Assembly (NCBI GenBank): GCA_030248215.1
Contig: JASANG010000483.1
Location: 148,450-212,449, forward strand
DNA: 64,000 nt
Source: Enoplolaimus lenunculus
Lineage: Eukaryota > Nematoda > Enoplea > Enoplida > Thoracostomopsidae
Reading direction: 5' to 3'
The translations under genes were made by a program, and so were the position numbers. Of this stretch, positions 12,474-23,373 are shown one piece after another. The first letter of the stretch is position 1. Every line of letters starts with the position of its first letter. The notes beneath the pieces were generated by a model that had not been told where the DNA came from, made no database searches, and was given only the letters and a program-made list of their open reading frames with translations.

Positions 12474-12667
12474 AGACCATGTAAAGAACAGGGGCGGAAC
12501 GTTTTTTTATGGGACTACAAGAGTACACATAAGCTTTAGACTAATTTTTTTGCTTGGCGTAGGCTTAGGCTTAGGCTTAGGAATATGCTCATTCTTGCCC
12601 TTAGGCTTAGGCTTAGGCTTAGGAATATGCTTATAATACTGTTCCGCCCCTGTTATTTACATTGGCC
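12474..12667. mobile_element. Family B hAT-like MITE (copy 3)
   Basis: Inverted relative to copy 2, with TTAGGC hexamers on the plus strand. 8-bp flanks CGTGTCCC (12466-12473) and CGTGACCC (12668-12675). Confidence 0.85.
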
Positions 12668-13377
12668 CGTGACCCTAACCAGGAACGGCCAGCGAGACTC
12701 ACCATTCCGAGGGTCGTTTGTTCCCTACCCTCAAATCAGTTTCAACCATGTTTGTAAAATTACGTTAAATCCTTGCTAGATATTTTTGCGAAAATTGTTA
12801 GCCCTCGAAGCATGTTTGCTGACCACTGGCGTGTGCTATGCTAAAGTTATTAAAAATTTCGAAACTTGAAATCAATACTGATATTAATGTTCGAGCTAAC
12901 ATCATTATCCACATAATTTTAAACAAAAATGTCTACTCAAGTTGAAATACGCCTTAAAGTCTTGTCTCTGCAACCCAACCAATGTCTTAAACTATGAATC
13001 TAACCATCAGAATGCAAAAAACGATATATATATATATTGTGCAAAATTAATTGCAAATAAAACAATTTTTATTGCGGCAACACATTTTCAATTACTGAAT
13101 TTGCAGTTAAATTTTTCATACGAAATTCCCATCTTCATTTTATGCAAATTTCCGTCAATTTTTTTTTCTCAGCGTTCGGACAAATTTTAACTGCTTCGAG
13201 TATTTGTGAAATTGAGTAAAAATTGCAAAAAAACTGTGTCACATTTTGTTTAAACTTCAACAACGCAACGAAATCCGTGAGAGTCAAAAAGTTAATTTTT
13301 CACGACGAAAATTCTCTATTCGCCGTATCGTTCACTTCCGTTTCGCGTTATGGCTTAAATTACCTACGAAGAATATT

Positions 13378-13650
13378 AACCCCTTCTCTACATTGAGTTG
13401 CCTATACGCAACTCAGCGCAGTGTATATACGTTAAACAATATATATCGCACTGTGTTTAACAATTGCAACACGTATACATAGTACTAAATCACCACAAGA
13501 CGTGACAGCCCCCTCGGGCTCGAGCGTCAAGCTCCTATAGCTAAGTGGTGATCGTATACGCCTCCCACTCCAGTCGCTGGAGTTCGAATCCTAGCATAAA
13601 AGTAGGTCTCATGTGAAAAAGAAAATATTCATGTGAGAAAGGGTTAAGCG
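13378..13650 (+). mobile_element. Family S element with tRNA-like Pol III boxes (copy 1)
   Basis: The ends are inverted: TAACCCCTTCTC at the left and GAGAAAGGGTTAA at the right. The interior holds a box A-like TAGCTAAGTGGT near 13538 and a box B-like AGTTCGAATCC near 13580, spaced as in a tRNA. An inverted copy lies at 48368-48627. Box sequences suggest a tRNA-derived core; the inverted termini suggest a DNA element. Which description is right is open. Confidence 0.6.
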
Positions 13651-13659
13651 AAAAATTTT

Positions 13660-14460
13660 CAGTTTACTATCTTTAATTATGGAATCTGTAGCGGATAAAA
13701 AAAGTTACTTCTTGGTTGGGTTTCTGAAATCTTACTTAAGTATTTAAGTAAGTTATACTTTAGTAATAAACTTAAGTCGCCGACTTAAGTAAATACTTAA
13801 GTTTTCGAGGAAAAGCAAACAAATGAGAATTGTGAGCAATTGCCATAATAAAAAGTAATAGTTTAGTTCTATATTAATGAGGTTCTGCAGAGTTTTCTTA
13901 TATCCGGGTGTCTTATATCCGGGTCTAATTTATAAACATTAACACAGACTCTAACTTGGGACCAGCGAAAATCTCTTATATCCGGGTCTGTTATATCCGA
14001 GTTACACATGATATGTATATAATATATATTTTGCACGTCTAAATAATATATTCTGCAAAACGGTTTTTTTGAAACCGGCTTATAAATAACGCCTATTTTC
14101 TACGAGTTGCGCTTCTGTTTTGAGTTTAGCAATATTTTCCGAACCTGTTCCGACGTTAAAATGTGGGGCTTGCAATTTAGCAAATTTTAACAATAAACAA
14201 TAACTCAACTTTTTAGCTGCACACAAGACTCACAAAGCTTGCAACGCTTGTGTCTTAATAAAAAATATATGCTAAAATTAGTCGATTTTTAATAAACTGA
14301 CAGCTAACAATTAAGACTTAAATACCGTAGACGCGTAATTTTAATACAGGTGATATGCAACGTATATAAACCGAGTGAAATTTCTGCAAAGTTAACAAAA
14401 TAGACACTTTTACTGACTTTCAAAATAACTCAAATTCAACGCAGACAACGAAAATTTTTT
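13660..14460. other. Gene-free; palindromic element and short repeats
   Basis: 13720-13830 carries complementary blocks of ACTTAAGTATTTAAGTAAG type around an AAGTCGCCGACTTAAG palindrome. Similar blocks frame 28755-29100. At 13900-14010 the motif TTATATCCGGGT recurs four times. No exon seen. Confidence 0.55.
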
Positions 14461-14464
14461 CGGT

Positions 14465-14950
14465 GGATTAAGCGTATTCCTAAGCCTAAGCCTAAGCTTA
14501 AGCGTTGCAAAAATTTGTTCCTAAGCCTAAGCCTAAGGTTAAGCGTTGCAAAAATGAGTTCCTAAGCCTAAGCCTAAGCCAAAGCCTAAGCGTTGCAAAA
14601 ATGAGTTCCTAAGCCTAAGCCTAAGCTTAAGCGTTGCAAAAATGAGTTCCTAAGCCTAAGCCTAAGCCTCAGCGTTGCAAAAATGTGTTCCAAAGCCTAA
14701 GCCTAAGCTTAAGCGTTGCAAAGATGAGTTCCTAAGCCTAAGCCTAAGCTTAAGCGTTGCAAAAATGTGTTCCTAAGCCTAAGCCTAAGCTTAAGCGTTA
14801 CAAAAATGAGTTCCTAAGCCTAAGCCTAAGCCAAAGCCTAAGCGTTGCAAAAATGAGTTCCTAAGCCTAAGCCTAAGCTTAAGCTTAAGCGTTGCAAAAA
14901 TGAGTTCCTAAGCCTAAGCCTAAGCCTTAGCCTAAGCGTTGCAAGAATGT
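14465..14950. repeat. CCTAAG-based 41-bp satellite, short array
   Basis: About 12 units of a roughly 41-bp repeat: three CCTAAG hexamers, CTTAAG, then CGTTGCAAAAATGAGTT. It is the same satellite as 17630-19735 but more irregular, with some extra hexamers. It forms the left border of the first duplicated unit. Confidence 0.9.
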
Positions 14951-17605
14951 GTTTAAAAATGTGAATTTTTCAAGGATTTAATTACTTTTTAGTAGGATCA
15001 CAGCCGTTTTTGGTCAATAAATTTAGGAGACGCCAATTACTGACTGCTACTAGGTTTTGCATTCTGTCAGTTGGGTGAAGAAATATTCAGCATAAGTTCA
15101 ACATGACAAGCTCATATGGGCCAAAGTTATTTAGAATCTGTTCGATTTTGAGACATTTTCAACTCTACGGTGATCTATTGTATTAAATTTTAATAAAAAC
15201 TCTTACAACAATAAAAGCAAACAACATTTTATATTCCTAAACCGAAAATATAACACAATTTTAAGTTTAAGGAGGCGGCAAAATAATAAAAAGACAAAAA
15301 TTTGTTGAAATCTGCTAATGTTTATGACAAGGCAGCGTCTGATCCACATCCGTTTAAATTCAAAACCTATAGTTTTAAGATGGCATATCGATTGAGGGCA
15401 TGAGTATTTTGAACCTTTGTTCAGCGAAACGAAATTCACTTTAAACTTTATGTGAAACTCTGACGGCCTACCACACTGTAAATGGTGAGTCAAATTAACT
15501 CTCTCCGAAATAGGCTTTTCGGGACTACATAAACTGCGTGAATTCCGAATCCGACAGGGTCAAATTCGACTCACCCAAGTCGCTCACTGAGTCGAATTTG
15601 ACTCTGGCGGAGTCGAATTTGACTTAGTTTATTTAGTCACAAAAAGCCTATTTCGGAAAGAGTCAATTTGACTCACCATTTTTTACAGTGAATACAGGTA
15701 TTCGCCTAGCCAAATTCATAAGCCTAAGCCAAAACCTCAGCGTAAAATTAAGTCTAAGACTAAACCTAACTCTGAGCCTAAAGCCAACTAAAATTTGTTT
15801 GCGAATTTGGGACGCCTATAAAAATTAAAATGGGACGTTCGTTTTGTGTTCAGAGGCGGATCCAAAAATATCTGACGCGGAGGCAGGGTTGGCTAATGTT
15901 TATGAAACGCAAAAATTGTAAAGTAGGGACCTTATCATTTTTATCACCAAATATTTTCTAAGCGGAAAATTGTAAGGTTTCATCACAAAAAATTCTGAGG
16001 CAAAAAATGTATTTATGTACAAAATTTGTGAAAGGGAAAATTGTAAGGTAGCAAACTGACTATTTTATCACAAAAACTCTGGCGAACGTGGGGACGCGCG
16101 CCCCCCACCCCCCAGGGCCGGAGCAGCCACCCCCCATACGCCCCATTTGGGAGGCCCACCCCTAAAGGGGCGCCCACCCTTAACGGTTGAAACAAAAACC
16201 GCTTAAGTTTTAAAATGCGTCTGGCTTCTCGATACCTTCGCTCGCTAGTTTGAAGCCACCCCCCTAGAATTTGAGGGAAGCCCCCACCCCTGCCTGTTCC
16301 GGTACTGTCCACCCCGCCCTATCCACAAACTGTTATTTAAGCATAGTAGAGCAGTGGAATTAAAGCAGTATCGTTATTTATATATCTTTATATTTATGGA
16401 ACGTTAAATTTGTATGGTATTCATATACAAATTTTACTGGTTTTTGGGACATAATGCCTGAAATACCATATATACCAAATATTCAATTCACTGTGTAGAT
16501 TATGTAGAAATTCTCATTGACTTTCGGGTTTGATTGGCAAATTTTAGAAAATATTTTGTTTCTATTTTATTTGCTATGGCTGGTCGTTCAGGAAGTGGAA
16601 CCTGTTTTAGGTACGCAAACGGCTTGAATTTTCGCAGGATTTGCTGGTTTAGGCTTAAGCATAGGCATGGTTGTTGAAAACGATCCCCACAAGCTTAGCT
16701 TAAGTCTCAGGTTTAGGGTTAAGAGCACTTTTGCAGTTCCCTGCCCCCGCCAATACGCACGCAAATGTGGCGGAAACTTTTTTTTGGCCTGGTAACACAA
16801 AAATGTTTTGTTTTCCTGTTTTAAAAACCTGACTCTTCTTCGTTAATGAAAATTCGAAATATGTGTTTTTATTGCAAAATTTGGGTATTTTTACGCTCAG
16901 AATGGTTTAGCAGATCAGAAAAAATTGTTTTCTGAAAAAAAAAACTTTTTTTCACGTTTTTTCTATTTTTTTCAGGTTTTTGGTGTTTTAAGAGTAACTG
17001 TTGTTAACGGCAATTATCAGGCGTATAGTGGGAACTGCGTAGTGCAGCGAGTTTGGGGGCCTGTGTCTCCCTATTCTGCTTTAGATTGTACAAAAGCGGG
17101 GGTTCAGGTTGGGGGGGGGGCGGTAGCCATCCTGAAACGTTTTCAACAAAACATTGCTTTAGGTACATAATCAAAGATCCCTGAAATTTGCAGCTGTAGT
17201 GACGGTATTTTCGGTAGGGTGAGTTGCTGATCGTGAAACAAATTTGCACCATTGGGGTTGTCTTGTCAAAGCCGCGTCAAACGGTACGTCATTTGTCTAA
17301 AATGTTTGAAAACATTTTTAATTATAAGGGGCCCTCATAAAATGAAAAAAATCAAAAATAAATTTTGTAAATTTCAAAATTGACATTTTCTAATCCGCCA
17401 CATTGGAGTTGAACACAAAAATATCAAATTTTCCGCTGAAAAAGCCATTTTTTTCAATTTTTATTAATTTTTGACCATAAACGAAGTAGTGCGAAAAAAC
17501 TAGTTTCTAGTGCGAAAATTTTTCGTCAATTTTGTGTTATGTTATTCAGGGGGAGCGGCTGTCGCCTTCCTGCATCCTCTGAGATGTGACAGGATACTAA
17601 GTAGG
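14951..17605. repeat. Tandem-duplicated unit, copy 1 (about 2.65 kb)
   Basis: Nearly identical to 19736-22366, with an offset of about 4.77 kb. Differences are a few substitutions and small indels, such as the length of the poly-G run near 17111. It contains a family E palindrome (15472-15690), a degenerate CCTAAG element (about 15695-15840) and a family K repeat (about 16085-16320). Open frames inside are shared only because the copies are recent; I see no supported gene. Confidence 0.93.
15472..15690. mobile_element. Family E palindromic MITE (copy 3)
   Basis: CACACTGTAAATGGTGAGTC at the left and GACTCACCATTTTTTACAGTG at the right, with the usual CCGAAATAGGC and GCCTATTTCGG inner arms. It is duplicated at 20236-20455. 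Confidence 0.85.
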
Positions 17606-19735
17606 GCCAATGTTACTTTAAGGGGCGTAACACTGGATTAAGCGTATTCCTAAGCCTAAGCCTAAGCTTAAGCGTTGCAAAAATGAGTTCCTAAGCCTAA
17701 GCCTAAGCCTAAACTTAAGCGTTCCAAAAATGAGTTCCTAAGCCTAAGCCTAAGCTTAAGCGTTACAAAAATGAGTTCCTAAGCCTAAGCCTAAGCTTAA
17801 GCGTTACAAAAATGAGTTCCTAAGCCTAAGCCTAAGCTTAAGCGTTGCAAAAATGTGTTCCTAAGCCTAAGCCTAAGCTTAAGCGTTGCAAAAATGAGTT
17901 CCTAAGCCTAAGCCTAAGCTTAAGCGTTGCAAAAATGAGTTCCTAAGCCTAAGCCTAAGCTTAAACGTTGCAAAAATGAGTTCCTAAGCCTAAGCCTAAG
18001 CTTAAGCGTTGCAAAAATGAGTTCCTAAGCCTAAGCCTAAGCTTAAACGTTGCAAAAATGAGTTCCTAAGCCTAAGCCTAAGCTTAAACGTTGCAAAAAT
18101 GAGTTCCTAAGCCTAAGCCTAAGCTTAAGCGTTGCAAAAATGAGTTCCTAAGCCTAAGCCTAAGCTTAAGCGTTACAAAAATGAGTTCCTAAGCCTAAGC
18201 CTAAGCTTAAGCGTTACAAAAATGAGTTCCTAAGCCTAAGCCTAAACTTAAGCGTTCCAAAAATGAGTTCCTAAGCCTAAGCCTAAGCTTAAGCGTTACA
18301 AAAATGAGTTCCTAAGCCTAAGCCTAAGCTTAAGCGTTGCAAAAATGTGTTCCTAAGCCTAAGCCTAAGCTTAAGCGTTACAAAAATGAGTTCCTAAGCC
18401 TAAGCCTAAGCTTAAGCGTTACAAAAATGAGTTCCTAAGCCTAAGCCTAAGCTTAAGCGTTACAAAAATGAGTTCCTAAGCCTAAGCCTAAGCTTAAGCG
18501 TTACAAAAATGAGTTCCTAAGCCTAAGCCTAAGCTTAAGCGTTACAAAAATGAGTTCCTAAGCCTAAGCCTAAGCTTAAGCGTTACAAAAATGAGTTCCT
18601 AAGCCTAAGCCTAAACTTAAGCGTTCCAAAAATGAGTTCCTAAGCCTAAGCCTAAGCTTAAGCGTTACAAAAATGAGTTCCTAAGCCTAAGCCTAAGCTT
18701 AAGCGTTACAAAAATGAGTTCCTAAGCCTAAGCCTAAACTTAAGCGTTCCAAAAATGAGTTCCTAAGCCTAAGCCTAAGCTTAAGCGTTACAAAAATGAG
18801 TTCCTAAGCCTAAGCCTAAGCTTAAGCGTTACAAAAATGAGTTCCTAAGCCTAAGCCTAAACTTAAGCGTTCCAAAAATGAGTTCCTAAGCCTAAGCCTA
18901 AGCTTAAGCGTTACAAAAATGAGTTCCTAAGCCTAAGCCTAAGCTTAAGCGTTACAAAAATGAGTTCCTAAGCCTAAGCCTAAGCTTAAGCGTTACAAAA
19001 ATGAGTTCCTAAGCCTAAGCCTAAACTTAAGCGTTCCAAAAATGAGTTCCTAAGCCTAAGCCTAAGCTTAAGCGTTACAAAAATGAGTTCCTAAGCCTAA
19101 GCCTAAGCTTAAGCGTTACAAAAATGAGTTCCTAAGCCTAAGCCTAAGCTTAAGCGTTGCAAAAATGAGTTCCTAAGCCTAAGCCTAAGCTTAAGCGTTG
19201 CAAAAATGAGTTCCTAAGCCTAAGCCTAAGCTTAAGCGTTACAAAAATGAGTTCCTAAGCCTAAGCCTAAGCTTAAGCGTTACAAAAATGAGTTCCTAAG
19301 CCTAAGCCTAAGCTTAAGCGTTGCAAAAATGAGTTCCTAAGCCTAAGCCTAAGCTTAAGCGTTGCAAAAATGTGTTCCTAAGCCTAAGCCTAAGCTTAAG
19401 CGTTGCAAAAATGTGTTCCTAAGCCTACGCCTAAGCTTAAGCGTTACAAAAATGAGTTCCTAAGCCTAAGCCTAAGCTTAAGCGTTGCAAAAATGTGTTC
19501 CTAAGCCTAAGCCTAAGCTTAAGCGTTGCAAAAATGAGTTCCTAAGCCTAAGCCTAAGCCAAAACCTAAGCGTTGCAAAAATGAGTTCCTAAGCCTAAGC
19601 CTAAGCTTAAGCTTAAGCGTTGCAAAAATGAGTTCCTAAGCCTAAGCCTAAGCTTAAGCTTAAGCGTTGCAAAAATGAGTTCCTAAGCCTAAGCCTAAGC
19701 CTTAGCCTAAGCGTTGCAAGAATGTGTTTAAAAAT
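17606..19735. repeat. 41-bp CCTAAG satellite, about 50 units, grown inside a family A element
   Basis: The array starts with an intact family A left end (GGCCAATGTTACTTTAAGGG) at 17606 and then runs as a 41-bp tandem repeat to 19735. The unit is GAGTTCCTAAGCCTAAGCC plus TAAGCTTAAG plus CGTTACAAAAAT. A marker variant (CTAAACTTAAGCGTTCC) starts near 18241, 18610, 18733, 18856 and 19020. These spacings are multiples of 41 (369, 123, 123, 164), so blocks of three or more units were amplified together. The family A right end is missing. Confidence 0.95.
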
Positions 19736-22366
19736 GTGAATTTTTCAAGGATTTAATTACTTTTTAGTAGGATCACAGCCGTTTTTGGTCAATAAATTTA
19801 GGAGACGCCAATTACTGACTGGTACTAGGTTTTGCATTCTGTCAGTTGGGTGAAGAAATATTCAGCATAAGTTCAACATGACAAGCTCATATGGGCCAAA
19901 GTTATTTAGAATCTGTTCGATTTTGAGACATTTTCAACTCTACGGTGATCTATTGTATTAAATTTTAATAAAAACTCTTACAACAACAAAAAAATATTTT
20001 ATACTCCTAAACCGAAAATATAACACAATTTTAACTGAGGCTGTAAAATAATAAAAAGACAAAAATTTGTTGAAATCTGCTAATGTTTATGACAAGGCAG
20101 CGTCTGATCCACATCCGTTTAAATTCAAAACCTATAGTTTTAAGATGGCATATCGATTGAGGGCATGAGTATTTTGAACCTTTGTTCAGCGAAACGAAAT
20201 TCACTTTAAACTTTATGTGAAACTCTGACGGCCTACCACACTGTAAATGGTGAGTCAAATTAACTCTCTCCGAAATAGGCTTTTCGGGACTACATAAACT
20301 GCGTGAATTCCGAATCCGACAGGGTCAAATTCGACTCACCCAAGTCGCTCACTGAGTCGAATTTGACTCTGGCGGAGTCGAATTTGACTTAGTTTATTTA
20401 GTCACAAAAAGCCTATTTCGGAAAGAGTCAATTTGACTCACCATTTTTTACAGTGAATACAGGTATTCGCCTAACCAAATTCATAAGCCTAAGCCAAAAC
20501 CTCAGCGTAAAATTAAGTCTAAGACTAAACCTAACTCTGAGCCTAAAGCCAACTAAAATTTGTTTGCGAATTTGGGACGCCTATAAAAATTAAAATGGGA
20601 CGTTCGTTTTGTGTTCAGAGGCGGATCCAAAAATATCTGACGCGGAGGCAGGGTTGGCTAATGTTTATGAAACGCAAAAATTGTAAAGTAGGGACCTTAT
20701 CATTTTTATCACCAAATATTTTCTAAGCGGAAAATTGTAAGGTTTCATCACAAAAAATTCTGAGGCAAAAAATGTATTTATGTACAAAATTTGTGAAAGG
20801 GAAAATTGTAAGGTAGCAAACTGACTATTTTGTCACAAAAACTCTGGCGAACGTGGGGACGCGCGCCCCCCACCCCCCAGGGCCGGAGCAGCCACCCCCC
20901 ATACGCCCCATTTGGGAGGCCCACCCCTAAAGGGGCGCCCACCCTTAACGGTTGAAACAAAAACCGCTTAAGTTTTAAAATGCGTCTGGCTTCTCGATTG
21001 CTTCGCTCGCTAGTTTGAAGCCACCCCCCTAGAATTTGAGGGAAGCCCCCACCCCTGCCTGTTCCGGTACTGTCCACCCCGCCCTATCCACAAACTGTTA
21101 TTTAAGCATAGTAGAGCAGTGGAATTAAAGCAGTATCGTTATTTATATATCTTTATATTTATGGAACGTTAAATTTGTATGGTATTCATATACAAATTTT
21201 ACTGGTTTCTGGGACATAATGCCTGAAATACCATATATACCAAATATTCAATTCACTGTGTATAATATGTAGAAATTCTCATTGACTTTTGGGTTTGATT
21301 GGCAAATTTTACAAAATATTTTGTTTCTATTTTATTTGCTATGGCTGGTCGTTCACGAAGTGGAACCTGTTTTAGGTACGCAAACGGCATAAATTTTCGT
21401 AGGATTTGCTGGTTTAGGCTAAAGCTTAGGCATGGTTGTTGAAAAGGTTCCCCACAAGCTTAAGTCTCAGGTTTAGGGTTAAGAGCACTTTTGCAGTTCC
21501 CTGCCTCGCGCCAATACGCACGCAAATGTGGCGGAAACCTTTTTTTGGCCTGGTAACACAAAAAATGTTTTGTTTTCCTGTTTTAAAAAACTTGACTCTT
21601 CTTCGTTAATGAAAATTCGAAATATGTGTTTTTATTGCAAAATTTGGCTATTTTTACGCTCAGAATGGTTTAGCAGATCAGAAAAATTGTTTTCTGAAAA
21701 AAAACTTTTTTCACGTTTTTTCTATTTTTCTGGTTTTTGGTGTTTTTAGAGTTTAACTGTTGTTAACGGCAATTGTCAGGCGTATAGTGTGAACTGCGTA
21801 GTGCAGCGAGTTTGGGGGCCTGTGTCTCCCTATTCTGCTTTAGATTGTACAAAAGCGGGGGTTCAGGTTGGGGGGGGGGGGCGGTAGCCATCCTGAAACG
21901 TTTTCAACAAAACATTGCTTTAGGTACATAATCAAAGATCCCTGAAATTTGCAGCTGTAGTGACGGTATTTTCGGTAGGGTGAGTTGCTGATCGTGAAAC
22001 AAATTTGCACCATTGGGGTTGTCTTGTCAAAGCCGCGTCAAACGGTACGTCATTTGTCTAAAATGTTTGAAAACATTTTTAATTATAAGGGGCCCTCATA
22101 AAATGAAAAAAATCAAAAATAAATTTTGTAAATTTCAAAATTGACATTTTCTAATCCGCCACATTGGAGTTGAACACAAAAATATCAAATTTTCCGCTGA
22201 AAAAGCCATTTTTTTTCAATTTTTATTAATTTTTGACCATAAACGAAGTAGTGCGAAAAAACTAGTTTCTAGTGCGAAAATTTTTCGTCAATTTTGTGTT
22301 ACGTTATTCAGGGGGAGCGGCTGTCGCCTTCCTGCATCCTCTGAGATGTGACAGGATACTAAGTAG
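19736..22366. repeat. Tandem-duplicated unit, copy 2
   Basis: Second copy of 14951-17605. It begins at the same array junction (GCAAGAATGTGTTTAAAAATG) and ends at the same 8 bases, CTAAGTAG, before a family A element. It contains family E copy 4 (20236-20455) and a family K repeat (about 20848-21085). Confidence 0.93.
20236..20455. mobile_element. Family E palindromic MITE (copy 4)
   Basis: Duplicate of the element at 15472-15690, carried along in the tandem duplication. Confidence 0.85.
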
Positions 22367-22604
22367 GGCCAATGTTACTTTAAGGGGCGTAACACTGGAT
22401 TAAGCGTATTCCTAAGCCTAAGCCTAAGCTTAAGCGTTGCAAAAATGAGTTCCTAAGCCTAAGCCTAAGCCTAAACTTAAGCGTTCCAAAAATGAGTTCC
22501 TAAGCCTAAGCCTTAGCCTAGGCAAACAAAAGTAATCTAGAATCTAAACCTACTCTTTTATAGACTCACCAGAAACCTGGACGCCCCTTAAAGTAACATA
22601 GGCC
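22367..22604. mobile_element. Family A hAT-like MITE, complete, exact target duplication
   Basis: Complete element with both ends and only about three 41-bp units inside. An exact 8-bp target duplication, CTAAGTAG, lies at 22359-22366 and 22605-22612. It shows what the expanded array at 17606 looked like before amplification. Confidence 0.95.
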
Positions 22605-22612
22605 CTAAGTAG

Positions 22613-23080
22613 AATGGGGCAACCGCCCCTCCCCCGAGCTCCCGCACTGTTTTGGCGCGTCAGCATGAGACGCGTTTAAGGCGGGATCACGGGGGCGGCA
22701 CCTCCCCATTCTGCTCAGCATTTTCTCAATTCGCACGGGGGTTCAGCAACGCCGCAGCTCCCCTCAAAACGAAATTGTGCGTTTCCGAAGCCGATGCTTG
22801 ACGTTTGGGAGGCAAAAGGGTACAATAGACCGCACAAGGTTCAGGACCCTTTCCCTTGAATTTGCGGATGGTTCAAACGAGTGTGAGACAGATTGGCTGG
22901 ACGCCAAAGTAAAAACCTACCAACACTGCGCTACTCTATAAATTTGAGGGGTGAATCGTTTTCATTTTATCAAATTATCACCATTGGTAGGGAAATCAAG
23001 CGAGTATCTTCGTGACTGGATGTTTTGTGTAATTTTTCCATGATGTAGACCCATCGGTTCTGTAGACGCAGCGCAGTTCT
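22613..23080. other. GC-richer gene-free stretch upstream of the TBC gene
   Basis: No exon supported. It is locally GC-rich compared with its surroundings. It may include the promoter or 5' leader of the downstream gene, but no specific site can be named. Confidence 0.4.
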
Positions 23081-23305
23081 TACACTGCAAAAAATGGTGA
23101 GTCAAATTGACTCTCTCCGAAATAGGCTTTTCCTGACTACACAAACTGAGTCAAAATTCGGCTCCACCTGAGTCAAATTCGACTTACTGAGCGACTCATT
23201 GAGTCGAATTTGACTCTGGCACAGTAGAATTTTGACTCAGTGTGTGTAGTGAGGAAAAGCCTATTTCGGAGAGAGTCAATTTGACTCACCATTTTTTGCA
23301 GTGTA
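23081..23305. mobile_element. Family E palindromic MITE (copy 5), just upstream of the TBC start
   Basis: ACACTGCAAAAAATGGTGAG and its complement form the ends. It finishes about 68 bases before the ATG at 23374, so it lies in the leader or promoter-proximal region. Confidence 0.9.
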
Positions 23306-23373
23306 TTGTATTAATGTAAAAGGACAGCTTAATCCATGTCTGTATCAGTCAGCTAATATATTATGTTTACAGC

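Noticed and set aside
15203-15493. A 96-codon minus frame also present at 20031-20258
   Set aside because: Shared only because the region was recently duplicated. It starts inside a family E MITE and its C-terminus differs between copies.
16013-16312. A 99-codon Gly/Arg-rich minus frame duplicated at 20778-21077
   Set aside because: It lies in a GC-rich family K repeat. Other family K copies (9374, 26590) do not keep the frame.
14465-19735. The hexamer arrays as a true chromosome end
   Set aside because: Unique sequence and duplicated units lie on both sides, and the arrays are bounded by transposon ends, so they are interstitial.
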